Source: a bacterium (lineage in GTDB: Bacteria; Verrucomicrobiota; Verrucomicrobiia; Limisphaerales; UBA11358). Taken from it: DNA of 45,535 bases. The notes beneath the pieces are model-generated. The model was not told the origin of the DNA and made no database searches. It worked only from the letters and a program-made list of their open reading frames with translations. The stretch covers positions 1 to 45,535 of the forward strand of contig JAKALA010000029.1 in NCBI GenBank assembly GCA_021813325.1, written 5' to 3'. Positions 1 to 7,969 of this stretch are shown in pieces (position 1 is the stretch's first letter; the number at the start of each line of letters is the position of its first letter). The translations under genes and the position numbers were made by a program.

Positions 1-2
1 AG

Positions 3-206
3 CCGCCCACTGTTGCTGTTGCTGGCGAGAAAATCGCTTCCGTCGAGGTCGAAAAACTCTATTCATTCCCCCATTGTGCCAGCCTGCATCAGCTACCGAT
101 AGTATGCACCCCTGAAGACGCTTACGAAAGAGCCAACCAACGCCCCCGCAAAGTGATTAACGCGCCTGTGAGTTTTTCCGGTTGCCAGCCGGCGGCGAGG
201 GTGTGA
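3..206 (+). CDS. C-terminal end of a possible gene, unknown function (partial)
   Basis: The third frame is open from the left edge of the window to a TGA at 204-206. It would encode about 67 residues with a mixed, protein-like composition (charged residues near 'GEKIASVEVEK', then 'TPEDAYERANQRPRK'). No start is visible because the gene would begin outside the window. I do not recognise the family. The support is only the open frame and the composition, so this could also be chance. Confidence 0.3.
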   Translation, partial: PPTVAVAGEKIASVEVEKLYSFPHCASLHQLPIVCTPEDAYERANQRPRKVINAPVSFSGCQPAARV

Positions 207-632
207 GATTGTCCCCGCCGCGCCCGGAACTGACACCGTCCGCACTGCTGGCAGCGACGCCAGCAACGAAAGCCAAAGAGGGCAATTCCCGGCCTGTCCG
301 GTCGCTACGGAGAAGGGCGTCTTGGGTGTGACGGCGGAATCGGGTTCAAATCCCGATCATGGCGCGGCATTTTCTTTCCCGCTTCACCTGCTAACAGGCG
401 CGAAACAGGCGGTCAAGCCGTTCACTGAAAACAGTGACGGAACAGTAAGAATTGCGGCAGTGTGGACGAGAAAAAACAACTACAGTCGCAGAACCGACCG
501 CAAAACCGACTGCCGCTGTTTCACGGCTGTTAGCAGCCGTCACAATGTTCTCCGGGCGCGGAATCCTAGATGCAAAACCCCGGAGCCGGGCGGTGAGTCA
601 ATTTGGAGCGCAGCCGGAATGAGACCGGCGAT
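207..632. other. Non-coding stretch with one stem-loop
   Basis: I see no credible gene here. An open frame from 322 runs into higA on the opposite strand and is a shadow. A hairpin lies at 418-440: CACTG (423-427), loop AAAA, CAGTG (432-436), extended by CCGT/ACGG with one bulged T. No T-run follows, so it does not look like a terminator. At 339-357 there is a sequence that resembles a tRNA T-arm (ATCGGG-TTCAAAT-CCCGAT), but no matching acceptor, D-arm or anticodon arm is seen. Confidence 0.5.
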
Positions 633-1076
633 TTACGGCAGGAACAAATCGGCTGACACGCTGAAATGCTTCGCCAGCGTGCGGACGTGCGCCAGCGTCA
701 ATTGCCGTTCGCCGCGCAGAATCATCGCGCCCAAGTTGCGGCTGGCACCCAATAACCGGGACAAATCTGCCGCGCTCATGTGATTTGCTTCCATCAGGTG
801 TTTGAGCGAGTCCAAGCCGCTGACTTTCGGCCAGCGGATTTTCTTGCCCTTGTCGTATTCGTCCACAAATTTCGTCAGCACGTCGAGATAGTCCTGTTGC
901 TCCGCGTTCAGCCGGGTAAAAACCGCGAGCGCGTTCATCATGGCCGTGGCTTCCTCGTCCTGCGCGTCGTCGTGAATCGGGCGCGGCAAGTATGCCTGGC
1001 ACAATTCGCGGTAGGTCTTGGGAATGTCCGCGTGACTGGCAAACCGCCGGGTTGGTTGCTGCGTCAATGTTTTCAT
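633..1076 (-). CDS. higA: HigA-type antitoxin with HTH domain
   Basis: This 147-residue protein ends in a Cro/C1-type helix-turn-helix ('MSAADLSRLLGASRNLGAMI' and 'LTLAHVRTLAKHFSVSADLF', about residues 95-145). That is the usual layout of HigA-like antitoxins, where the HTH binds the operator and the protein neutralises the toxin. I chose the start at 1076 because it overlaps the toxin stop codon as ATGA, which implies translational coupling. The open frame continues further upstream, but that part lies inside higB and reads as non-protein. The toxin-before-antitoxin order is typical of higBA. The role is inferred from family and context. Confidence 0.82.
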   Translation of the reverse strand: MKTLTQQPTRRFASHADIPKTYRELCQAYLPRPIHDDAQDEEATAMMNALAVFTRLNAEQQDYLDVLTKFVDEYDKGKKIRWPKVSGLDSLKHLMEANHMSAADLSRLLGASRNLGAMILRGERQLTLAHVRTLAKHFSVSADLFLP

Positions 1077-1387
1077 AATTCGTCTTTCCATCGGTCTTTG
1101 CTGTATTCGGCGTGCGTCAGGAAGCGGAGCAGGAACACCTTGCCGGTGTCGTAATGTATGGCGCAAATCAGCCGATAGGTGTTGCCGCATACATTGAACA
1201 CCACCACCGGATTTCCGCTGGACACACGCACCTGATCCGCCGCACGAAAACACTGGCGCAAGTCGGCAAAATGCCGGAATTGCGCCTGCCGCATGATTCG
1301 CCGCCAGACCGCCAACCCCGTTGCGGCCTGCGGGTAACTGACGGCAAAACCGGCCAGCGTGCTTTCCTTAATAATCCGCACGCACAC
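1073..1387 (-). CDS. higB: HigB-type toxin (mRNA interferase family)
   Basis: This 104-residue protein matches the HigB family pattern: an N-terminal basic stretch, the middle 'FRHFADLRQCFRAADQVRV', then 'VFNVCGNTYRLICAIHYDTG' and the C-terminal 'RFLTHAEYSKD'. Family members are ribosome-dependent RNases of the RelE fold, and length is normal. The gene is followed with a 4-nt overlap by higA. A 7-bp perfect inverted repeat lies 19 bp upstream of its start and is a good autoregulation site. The pair sits just beyond the tRNA, so it may belong to the host or to a neighbouring element. Confidence 0.82.
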   Translation of the reverse strand: MCVRIIKESTLAGFAVSYPQAATGLAVWRRIMRQAQFRHFADLRQCFRAADQVRVSSGNPVVVFNVCGNTYRLICAIHYDTGKVFLLRFLTHAEYSKDRWKDEL

Positions 1388-1405
1388 AATCTGTGTTCAC
1401 TCGCG

Positions 1406-1420
1406 GTGTTTGTCAAACAC
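1406..1420. promoter_or_regulatory. Palindromic operator candidate for higBA
   Basis: GTGTTTG-T-CAAACAC is a perfect 7-bp inverted repeat with a 1-bp centre, 18 bp upstream of the higB start. HigA-like repressors bind such sites to autoregulate. The assignment rests on position and symmetry. Confidence 0.5.
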
Positions 1421-1437
1421 GATTAACACGGGCAGAC

Positions 1438-1461
1438 ACGTTACCCCGTGACGTTACCCCG
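1438..1461. repeat. Tandem 11-bp direct repeat upstream of higB
   Basis: ACGTTACCCCG occurs twice, at 1438-1448 and 1451-1461, with a 13-bp period. It lies between higB and the tRNA gene. It could be a second regulator site or part of a recombination region; nothing more can be read from it. Confidence 0.55.
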
Positions 1462-1521
1462 AAGGCTTAATCTCTGGCCCGAAACCTCTAAAATAGCCGT
1501 ATTTATTGACGTCTTGCAATT

Positions 1522-1609
1522 TGGTGCCGGTGGTGGGACTCGAACCCACACGACTGTTTAAGGTCCCAGGATTTTAAGTCCTGTGCGTCTGCCATTTCGC
1601 CACACCGGC
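1522..1609 (-). tRNA. tRNA-Leu (UAA)
   Basis: On the minus strand the cloverleaf is complete. The acceptor GCCGGTG (from 1609) pairs with CACCGGC. The anticodon loop CTTAAAA carries anticodon TAA, a long class II variable arm follows (as expected for leucine), and the T-arm is GTGGG-TTCGAGT-CCCAC. The discriminator A is followed by an encoded CCA (1522-1524). An integrase gene starts 63 bp beyond the 5' end, so this tRNA is the obvious landmark for the island. However, the integrase lies on the 5' side of the tRNA rather than the more usual 3' side. Confidence 0.95.
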
Positions 1610-1662
1610 AATGCTGTATTTACAACGATTAAATGAGTTGTTGATAGCTTGAAACTTGACTT

Positions 1663-1682
1663 GTGCCACTAAATGTGCCACT
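1663..1682. repeat. Paired GTGCCACT direct repeat before the integrase
   Basis: GTGCCACT occurs at 1663-1670 and 1675-1682, a 12-bp period, between the tRNA and the integrase and overlapping its annotated start. Short direct repeats next to tyrosine integrases often serve as arm-type binding sites, which is an inference here. Confidence 0.4.
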
Positions 1683-2965
1683 GTTATGGCATGAAAGAGA
1701 ATGCAGCCATAAGCAATCAGCAAAAGAGTGAAATCAAACGTCACAACCATGCGCTCACTTTCTCAAAAGTTCTGGATGGGCGCAAGCAACCGATTCGTGG
1801 CTTGTGGATACGAGGCGCGCGTTATTACGCCCGGTTGAGTGTTGAAAACCCAATTACCGGCGTCAAAAAGACGCGGCGCGTGCCATTGATTGACAAGGAT
1901 GGCAATGCTGTCGCGACGGTGCCGCAAGCCGTGGCGGAATTGAAACGGTTGCAAACGCAGCGGTCGGACAATGCGCTGCCGACACTCGCACGGACGCCGA
2001 AGTTTGGTGATTACGCTGCACGTTATTTGGATTTTGTCGGGAGTGGGCAGGGAGCTAAAAAGCCGGGCACCGTGGAAAAAGAAAAAACGATTCTTAACCG
2101 CTGGACTGAATTTTTGAGCGGACTTCGTCTCGATCAAATTAAACCCGTTCATGTCAATCGCTTCATTGAGTCTCGCATGAAAAAAAATGTGTCGTCGCGC
2201 ACAATCAACCTGGACGTAATCGGGCTGCGGGTTGTTCTCAAGCGCGCCATATCTGATGGACTCATACAGCGGTTGCCGACCGAGGGGCTGCGACCCTTGA
2301 AGACCAGCACGGAAAAACGCGCCTTGTTCACGGCGGCTAATTTGGATGCGCTTTGCGCCGCCGCGTTTGAAACCAAAACGAACAAAAAGGGTGGAAACGT
2401 GCCAGTCACTGAGAATGCACAAGAGTTTGCGGATTATGTCAAACTGATGGCCTATTCCGGCGCACGTCGCAATGAAGCGCTCGGTTTGCAATGGGATGAT
2501 GTTGATTTTGGAAACAACCAACTTTTTATCCGCAGACAAATTACGAGACGTGGAATCGAAGACCTGAAAAATCGTGATGCTCGGGTGGTGGATTTTAACC
2601 CCAAGTTGAAGACACATTTGACTGAGATGAAAGCTCGTTCGCATAATGCGTCGAAATGGCTTTTCCCATCGCCGCAGCGAGGCGACAAAGACGTTCCTGC
2701 CAAAACGTTTCGTGAATCGTTGGAATTGGTTCGTGAGCGGGCAAAATTGTTGAATTTTGGTTTTCACGATTGCCGGCATCATTTTATATCAATGTGCGTT
2801 ATGAGCGGCATTGACTTTATGACGATTGCAGCATGGGTGGGCCACAAAGACGGAGGTGTTTTAATTGGAAAAGTTTATGGACACTTGGCAAATGAACATC
2901 GAAGGGCGATGGCTGAACGGCTAAAATTCGAGCCCGACGCACTTCAAAATGCAGCCAACAACTAA
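1673..2965 (+). CDS. int: Tyrosine site-specific integrase
   Basis: This 430-residue protein has the tyrosine recombinase catalytic set: Arg in 'YSGARRNEALGLQW' (about residue 264), 'HDCRHHF' (His-x-x-Arg, about 366), His in 'WVGHKD' (about 389) and the Tyr nucleophile in 'GKVYGHL' (about 402). The N-terminal half holds an arm-binding region and a core-binding, SAM-like segment ('LSGLRLDQIKPVHVNRFIES'). Length is normal for genomic-island integrases. It lies beside tRNA-Leu and reads away from it, as expected for the enzyme that integrates and excises the island. An alternative start is Met-7 at 1691; neither start has a clear ribosome-binding site. Confidence 0.93.
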   Translation: MCHCYGMKENAAISNQQKSEIKRHNHALTFSKVLDGRKQPIRGLWIRGARYYARLSVENPITGVKKTRRVPLIDKDGNAVATVPQAVAELKRLQTQRSDNALPTLARTPKFGDYAARYLDFVGSGQGAKKPGTVEKEKTILNRWTEFLSGLRLDQIKPVHVNRFIESRMKKNVSSRTINLDVIGLRVVLKRAISDGLIQRLPTEGLRPLKTSTEKRALFTAANLDALCAAAFETKTNKKGGNVPVTENAQEFADYVKLMAYSGARRNEALGLQWDDVDFGNNQLFIRRQITRRGIEDLKNRDARVVDFNPKLKTHLTEMKARSHNASKWLFPSPQRGDKDVPAKTFRESLELVRERAKLLNFGFHDCRHHFISMCVMSGIDFMTIAAWVGHKDGGVLIGKVYGHLANEHRRAMAERLKFEPDALQNAANN

Positions 2966-2971
2966 AGGGCT

Positions 2972-3490
2972 ATGGCGTTGGTCAAATGCAAAGAATGTAA
3001 TGAAACTGTCAGCGCGGAGGCGGTTGATTGCCCCTACTGTGGAGCGCCGCAACAAACGGTCGTGGTGCTAACCGCAGTTCCCGTGGAATCAACGGAAGAA
3101 ATATTCTTTTCCGACAATTCGGTGATCATTACCAATGTGCGTCTGGTTGTAGGAGGAGCGACCTATGCTTTAAGGAACATTATTTCGGTTGAAATGCAGT
3201 TCACGCCGCCACGACTCATAAAGCCGGTCCTGTTTCTCATTGTTGGCCTGATGATTTTATTTGCCGCCTTCATGCCAATAAACGAAAACGCTCCTGCTCC
3301 AGCCGGTGTTTACATCATTGCAGGCATGATGATTGTCGGCGCAGTTCTGTGGATGTGTTGTGCAAAGACCAAATATCATGTTGGCCTTTCGAGCGCGTCA
3401 GGCGAAATTCATGCGCTCACTTCCAAAAATAGAGCTTACATCCAACAGATTGTGGTGGACATCAATAAAGCTATTGCGAAGCACCTATAA
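2972..3490 (+). CDS. Zinc-ribbon membrane protein (DUF6232-like)
   Basis: The 172-residue product starts with a zinc ribbon (C7-x2-C10 and C20-x2-C23, 'CKECNE' and 'CPYCGAPQ'). A beta-rich stretch follows ('SVIITNVRLVVGGATYALRN'), then two membrane segments at about 89-107 and 117-136, and a cytoplasmic tail. This arrangement resembles DUF6232-type proteins, whose function is not known. The gene starts 6 bp after the integrase stop, so the two are probably co-transcribed. It may be an accessory of the integrase, but no sequence evidence shows a recombination role. Confidence 0.75.
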   Translation: MALVKCKECNETVSAEAVDCPYCGAPQQTVVVLTAVPVESTEEIFFSDNSVIITNVRLVVGGATYALRNIISVEMQFTPPRLIKPVLFLIVGLMILFAAFMPINENAPAPAGVYIIAGMMIVGAVLWMCCAKTKYHVGLSSASGEIHALTSKNRAYIQQIVVDINKAIAKHL

Positions 3491-3875
3491 AGCAGATGTT
3501 TGTTTTCGCCGTGACCAGCGCGCTTTATTGCTTCACTTCACGGGCTGAAGGTCGGCCTTGTTGCCTCCCGACCACGCCCGTTCTGTTTCGCAAAAAGCGC
3601 ACTCGTCGCGAGCGTGGATCGTCTGGCAACGAATAATCGGCCTGCTTCCGCCTTTGGTTCGCCGACGGTCGTTTCGCTCCGGCTGCATTCCTGCGTCTCT
3701 CCGCCTCCGCTCCACTTTCCCGTTCGCCGAACCGCAGGCCGAAGCAAAATTATGAGCAACGCGCCAACGCTTGGTAATCACTGCAAACCTGGAATCAACA
3801 CATCCTCTCATTTTAAAGCGCTTCAGCAATGGCAGTTGAAGTCTTGATCCCTTGCACGCATTCAAGTGCGGGTGG
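3491..3875. other. Non-coding stretch between integrase unit and arsenic island
   Basis: No credible gene is seen. Open frames on both strands have low-complexity Arg/Pro/Ser composition without family resemblance. The DNA is GC-rich with short palindromic pieces (for example CTCGTCGCGAG near 3603). No terminator with a T-run is evident. Confidence 0.5.
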
Positions 3876-4178
3876 TTAAAACGCCTGCGGGCCAGCTCCC
3901 GGCCCGGTGATGAGCAGGAACAGCAAGCCAAACCACCTGGAAAAATCCGTGCGCGCCTCATGCACCATGCTCAAAAAACCATAATGGGGCAATTCCATCA
4001 ACGAAAAGCCAAGAAAACCGTGACCGAGTAGGACAGGGATTTTTGTGGTGAAGATTGCCACGGAGATGTCAATGAATAGCAATATTGCAGCCGGGCGCGT
4101 AAACAAACCAAGAATAACCATCGCCCCGCAAACGGTTTCGACCGTGCCGACAAAACTTTTTGAATTGTTTCCATTCAA
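3876..4178 (-). pseudogene. DoxX-family membrane protein, N-terminally truncated
   Basis: The 100-residue frame matches the middle and end of DoxX-like proteins: 'GLFTRPAAILL', 'KIPVLLGHGFLGF', 'YGFLSMVHEARTDF' and 'LLFLLITGPGA'. The first transmembrane helix, about 40-50 residues with the usual 'GLLFLxFG' region, is missing. The normal C-terminal ending after 'GPG' is also replaced by a short tail. The start codon at 4178 has no ribosome-binding site. It lies 107 bp downstream of acr3. It is most likely a remnant of a gene once at the end of the ars operon; a short functional variant is possible but less likely. Confidence 0.6.
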
Positions 4179-4285
4179 GTCTTGACGTTACATCAACTTC
4201 TTCGCCTATTGATCATCAGGCCCGCCTTCATCTTAACGCACGCCCCGGGAAGAGAAGCTTTTTTACGCGTCTTCTTGGCAGACCG

Positions 4286-5368
4286 TCAGGCTGGCAGTTC
4301 AACGCGTTTATACCAGCTGCGCGACTGGTTGCACACTTTGCACACGGACAACATCACCGGCACTTCCACCAGAACCCCCACCACGCACGCAAGCGCCGCG
4401 CCCGAGCTGGGGCCGAACAGCGTGATGGCCACGGCCACAGCCAGTTCAAAAAAGTTACTCGCTCCGATCAGCGCGCCCGGCGAGGCGACGTTGTGCGGCA
4501 CTTTCAATTTGCGCATCAGCAGGTAGGTCAGGCTGGAGTTGAAATAGACCTGGATCAGAATTGGCACCGCCAGCAGGATGACCGCAAACCATTTCGTCGT
4601 CAGGTTCTCGGCTTGAAACGCGAAAATCAGCACCAGCGTCAGCAGCAGCGCCCACATCATCACCGGATGAAATTTCGGCAGGAAATTCTTTTCAAACCAT
4701 TCCTTGCCGTGCGATTTCAGCAGCAGCGTCCGAGTCAGCCAACCCGCCGTCAGTGGCACCACGATGAAGACAACGACCGACGTAATCAGCACCTTCGGCG
4801 GCACCACTACATTTGCCACGCCGCACAGGAACATCACAATCGGCGCGAACAACACGAGCATGATCAAGTCGTTCACCGCCACTTGCACCAGCGTATAGAC
4901 CGGGTCGCCATCGGTGAGGTAGCTCCACACAAACACCATCGCCGTGCAGGGCGCGGCGGCTAGGATAATCAGACCGGCGGTGTAATTCTTGGCCGTCTCG
5001 GCGTCAATCCAGTGCGCGAACACATGCTGCATGAAAAACCAGCCCAGCAGCGCCATGCTAAACGGCTTTACCAGCCAGTTGACGAACAACGTCACCATCA
5101 AACCTTTTGGCCGTTTGGCGATGCCGCCGATGGCGCTGAAATCAACCTTGAGCATCATCGGATAAATCATCAGCCAGAGCAGAATGCCAATCGGCACGTT
5201 CACCTGTGACCCTTGCCCGAATTCCAGCTTGCTCAACGTGGCGGTAACATCCGGCAGCAGTTTGCCAAACGCCACACCCACCACCATGCAGAGTAAAACC
5301 CACACGGTGAGGTAGCGTTCAAAAAAGGCCAGGCGTTTCGGGGCGACATCGGGATTGGACATAATCAA
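4286..5368 (-). CDS. acr3: Arsenite efflux carrier, ACR3 family
   Basis: The 360-residue protein has about ten hydrophobic segments and the ACR3 signature 'AAPCTAMVFVWSYLTDGDP', with the conserved cysteine at residue 141 in a transmembrane segment. ACR3 carriers export As(III), and Sb(III) in some members, across the inner membrane by proton exchange. The gene lies 3 bp after the arsA stop in the order arsR-arsC-arsC-arsD-arsA-acr3, so it is the export step of this operon. It could act alone or with ArsA as the energising subunit. A start at Met-3 is also possible. Confidence 0.95.
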   Translation of the reverse strand: MIMSNPDVAPKRLAFFERYLTVWVLLCMVVGVAFGKLLPDVTATLSKLEFGQGSQVNVPIGILLWLMIYPMMLKVDFSAIGGIAKRPKGLMVTLFVNWLVKPFSMALLGWFFMQHVFAHWIDAETAKNYTAGLIILAAAPCTAMVFVWSYLTDGDPVYTLVQVAVNDLIMLVLFAPIVMFLCGVANVVVPPKVLITSVVVFIVVPLTAGWLTRTLLLKSHGKEWFEKNFLPKFHPVMMWALLLTLVLIFAFQAENLTTKWFAVILLAVPILIQVYFNSSLTYLLMRKLKVPHNVASPGALIGASNFFELAVAVAITLFGPSSGAALACVVGVLVEVPVMLSVCKVCNQSRSWYKRVELPA

Positions 5369-5371
5369 ATG

Positions 5372-7147
5372 TTAAGGTTTGAAAAATTGTTGCAGACGTT
5401 CCGGCCCGGCGGGTTCTTCCGTCACCCACGGAACGATGGCCGTGCGCTTGGAATGTTGCTCGACAACTTCGCGGAGAAATTGAGTTTCGCCGCGTCCGCG
5501 CGCCACCAGCAGCGGATCGCGCGAGCCGCTTTCGGCAAAGCTCTGGTTGATCACCCACGCAAACGGCTCGATTTGCGCCCGACGCAAATCCGCTTGCAGC
5601 ATGGCCGCCTCGTGAACTGGCGTGGCTTCCGGCAGCGTAACCACCACCACGCGGGTATAATTTCCGTCGCGCAAGCGTGGCAGCAGTTGCAAAACTTCTT
5701 CGGGCAGGTCGCTCGCTTTGCGCGCGATTTCACGGTGATACGATTCCGTGGCGTCCAGCAGCAGCAGCGTGTGGCCCGTCGGCGCGGTGTCCAGCACCAC
5801 AAACGCATCCTTGCCTTGCGCCACGGTGCGGGCAAACGCCCGGAATACGGCGATTTCTTCCGTGCAGGGCGACCGCAAATCTTCTTCCAGCAAGGCGCGG
5901 CCGTTGGCGTCGAGATTTTTTTCCGCCGTCGCCATGACCTGTTCGACGTAAGCCCGCGTCTCCACTTGCGGATCAATCCGGCTGACCCGCATTCCGGGAA
6001 TTTTACCCGCCGCCGCCGCAATGTGCGCCGCTGGATCGGTCGTGCTCAAATGCACCGGAAATCCGCGACGCGCCAGTTCCGTCGCAATGGCGGCGGCAAT
6101 CGTCGTCTTACCCACGCCGCCTTTCCCCATCGTCATGATCACGCCCCGGCCGGCTTGGGCAATGTCATCCACCAAATCCGTCAGCGTTTCCGTCGCCGGC
6201 AATGGCTCGTTTCTGTTTTCCACTTTTTGCTTTCCGATTTCCCCCAGCGTCACCAGCGCCCGCAGCGCCGGGATGCCCACCAGATTGTGCGACAGCAACG
6301 GGACTTTGCTCACCCGCATCCGGTTCAGAAACGCGCCCGCTTCCGTCAGCGCCTCCGCGCCGCGTTTTTGCAGCGCGCGCGCCACCGGATCGGAATCCAC
6401 GGCTTGAAACAAACCATTCAAAATCAAACGCTGATTGCGCACGCCGATGGCCGCGAGTTCATCGCTGGTGCGTTCCGCTTCCGTCAGCGCCGCCCCTTGC
6501 GCTCGGCTCACCAGCACGAGCGTCGTGCGTTCGCCATTGGCCAGCGCCGCCACCGCATTTTCATAAATCACCCGCTGCTTCTCCAAACCAGCCAGCGGGC
6601 CGAGACAGGAATTGCCGGTGGTATTCGTGTCCAGAAAGCCGGTCCAGGCTGTCGGCAGCGTCATCAGCCGCAGCGTGTGGCCGGTTGGCGCGGTGTCGAA
6701 AATAACGTGGTCAAAATCCGCCGTCGCTTCCGGCTGGCCGAGCAGGCGGGAAAATTCGTCAAAGGCCGCAATCTCCATCGTGCAGGCGCCCGATAGTTGT
6801 TCCTCCATCCCGCGCACAATGGCGTCGGGCAGCTTGCCGCGATACGGCCCGACCAGTTTTTCCCGATACGTCGCGGCTGCCGCTGCCGGGTCAATGTTCA
6901 GCGCCGCCAGTCGCGGCACGGCTGGAATTTCCGTCGCAGCGGAAGTCAGCCGCACACCCAGCACTTCATCCAAATTCGAGGCCGGGTCAGTGCTTACGAG
7001 CAGCACCCGGCGCCCGCCATCCGCCAGCGCAATGGCCGAGGCGCACGCCAGCGAAGTCTTGCCCACACCGCCCTTGCCGGTGAAAAACAAAAAGCGCGTC
7101 GGTGCCACCAGAAAACTGGCGAGCGTTTGTTCGGCGGGAATGTTCAT
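5372..7147 (-). CDS. arsA: Arsenite-transporting ATPase ArsA (two-domain)
   Basis: This 591-residue protein carries two homologous ATPase halves. The first P-loop is GKGGVGKT at residues 24-31 and the second is GKGGVGKT at about 341-348. Each half also has the switch/signal motif DTAPTGHT. This is the full-length two-domain ArsA form, which hydrolyses ATP to drive As(III) export through the membrane carrier. Two Cys residues in 'LSGACTMEI' and 'RSPCTEEI' fit the metalloid-binding positions of the halves. I chose the start at 7147, 1 nt after the arsD stop, instead of an upstream Met that lies inside arsD. Confidence 0.95.
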   Translation of the reverse strand: MNIPAEQTLASFLVAPTRFLFFTGKGGVGKTSLACASAIALADGGRRVLLVSTDPASNLDEVLGVRLTSAATEIPAVPRLAALNIDPAAAAATYREKLVGPYRGKLPDAIVRGMEEQLSGACTMEIAAFDEFSRLLGQPEATADFDHVIFDTAPTGHTLRLMTLPTAWTGFLDTNTTGNSCLGPLAGLEKQRVIYENAVAALANGERTTLVLVSRAQGAALTEAERTSDELAAIGVRNQRLILNGLFQAVDSDPVARALQKRGAEALTEAGAFLNRMRVSKVPLLSHNLVGIPALRALVTLGEIGKQKVENRNEPLPATETLTDLVDDIAQAGRGVIMTMGKGGVGKTTIAAAIATELARRGFPVHLSTTDPAAHIAAAAGKIPGMRVSRIDPQVETRAYVEQVMATAEKNLDANGRALLEEDLRSPCTEEIAVFRAFARTVAQGKDAFVVLDTAPTGHTLLLLDATESYHREIARKASDLPEEVLQLLPRLRDGNYTRVVVVTLPEATPVHEAAMLQADLRRAQIEPFAWVINQSFAESGSRDPLLVARGRGETQFLREVVEQHSKRTAIVPWVTEEPAGPERLQQFFKP

Positions 7148-7148
7148 T

Positions 7149-7523
7149 TCAGCAGGTGCCACCGCCGCAGCAGCAATCCGACTTCGCAGGGGCAGCCGTC
7201 GCCGGGGCTTCCAGTTCAAACCAGCCGGCCAGTTCAGTGCGGTCGGGATAGCGTCCCGTGGTCGCAACTTTGCCGTTGAGCAAAATCACCGGCAGCGCGG
7301 CTTCGCCCTTTTCTGTCAGCGCGGTTTTCACCAGTTCGTTTTCCACGAACGCCGCCGGGTTTTGCGAGAGGTTATGCCGCTGGACAATCACGTCCTGCGT
7401 TTTCAGCCAGGCGAGATCGGCGGCGAATTGCACGAGCTTGGCATCAACGTCCGGCCCGCATACGCCGGTTGAACAGCACATCGCAGGGTCGAACACATGG
7501 AGAATTTGCGTGGTTAGTTTCAT
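7149..7523 (-). CDS. arsD: Arsenite metallochaperone ArsD
   Basis: The 124-residue protein has the ArsD thioredoxin-like fold signature. 'DPAMCCSTGVCG' (Cys16, Cys17 and Cys22) matches the three cysteines that bind As(III), and the 'LPVILLNGKVATTGRYPDR' segment is typical of the family. The C-terminus 'SDCCCGGGTC' adds a second vicinal Cys cluster seen in many ArsD proteins. ArsD receives arsenite (from glutathione in known systems) and delivers it to ArsA, which is encoded immediately downstream with a 1-nt gap. Confidence 0.93.
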   Translation of the reverse strand: MKLTTQILHVFDPAMCCSTGVCGPDVDAKLVQFAADLAWLKTQDVIVQRHNLSQNPAAFVENELVKTALTEKGEAALPVILLNGKVATTGRYPDRTELAGWFELEAPATAAPAKSDCCCGGGTC

Positions 7524-7532
7524 AAATTATCG

Positions 7533-7964
7533 TTAGGTGGTGGTTGAGGTTTTGAGCCATTCCAGAATCTTCGCTTCAATCTGGTCGCGCACGTCGCGGA
7601 ATTTTTTCAACCGGTCCGCTTCCGTGCCGTTGCAGGCGGCGGGGTCTTCAAACGGCCAGCAGAGGCGTTGCATGGCAAAGGGAAAAATGCGCGGGCAATT
7701 CTTTTGCGCCTGTTCGCAAACAATTATGGCAACTTGAATCGTGGTCTTTCCCAAAAATGCGTCCAGCCCTTTGGCCTGCTGGTCGGAGATGTCCAACCCG
7801 ACTTCATTCATCACACGCACGGTTAACGGATGAACCGCCGTGGGTTCCAGCCCTGCACTCGCCACGTCAAACCGTTCCCCGCCATGCTTCCGCAAAAATG
7901 CTTCCGCCATCTGGCTGCGGGCGGCATTGTGCGTGCAAAGGAACAGGACGTGTTGCTTCTTCAT
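7533..7964 (-). CDS. arsC: Thioredoxin-type arsenate reductase (low-MW PTP fold)
   Basis: The 143-residue protein has the P-loop Cys10-THNAA-Arg16-Ser17 of low-molecular-weight phosphatase-type arsenate reductases and the two resolving cysteines Cys83 and Cys90 ('[10 protein letters not shown]'). Such enzymes reduce arsenate to arsenite by passing a disulfide through three cysteines and are recycled by thioredoxin. It follows another ArsC-type gene by 5 bp and precedes arsD by 9 bp, so the operon holds two related reductases. The sequence differs from its neighbour, with a CTHNAARSQ rather than CTGNSCRSH loop. Confidence 0.93.
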   Translation of the reverse strand: MKKQHVLFLCTHNAARSQMAEAFLRKHGGERFDVASAGLEPTAVHPLTVRVMNEVGLDISDQQAKGLDAFLGKTTIQVAIIVCEQAQKNCPRIFPFAMQRLCWPFEDPAACNGTEADRLKKFRDVRDQIEAKILEWLKTSTTT

Positions 7965-7969
7965 AACTG

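Noticed and set aside
301-375. T-arm-like sequence (ATCGGG-TTCAAAT-CCCGAT), possible tRNA or tmRNA end
   Set aside because: No acceptor partner for the following bases and no D-arm or anticodon arm upstream; a full tmRNA cannot be built from the visible sequence.
322-783. 153-codon plus-strand frame
   Set aside because: It is the reverse of higA; composition is not protein-like.
1763-2782. 339-codon minus-strand frame over the integrase
   Set aside because: Antisense of a clear integrase with all catalytic residues; shadow frame.
4160-4963. 267-codon plus-strand His/Arg-rich frame over acr3
   Set aside because: Antisense of acr3, low-complexity His/Gln/Arg composition.
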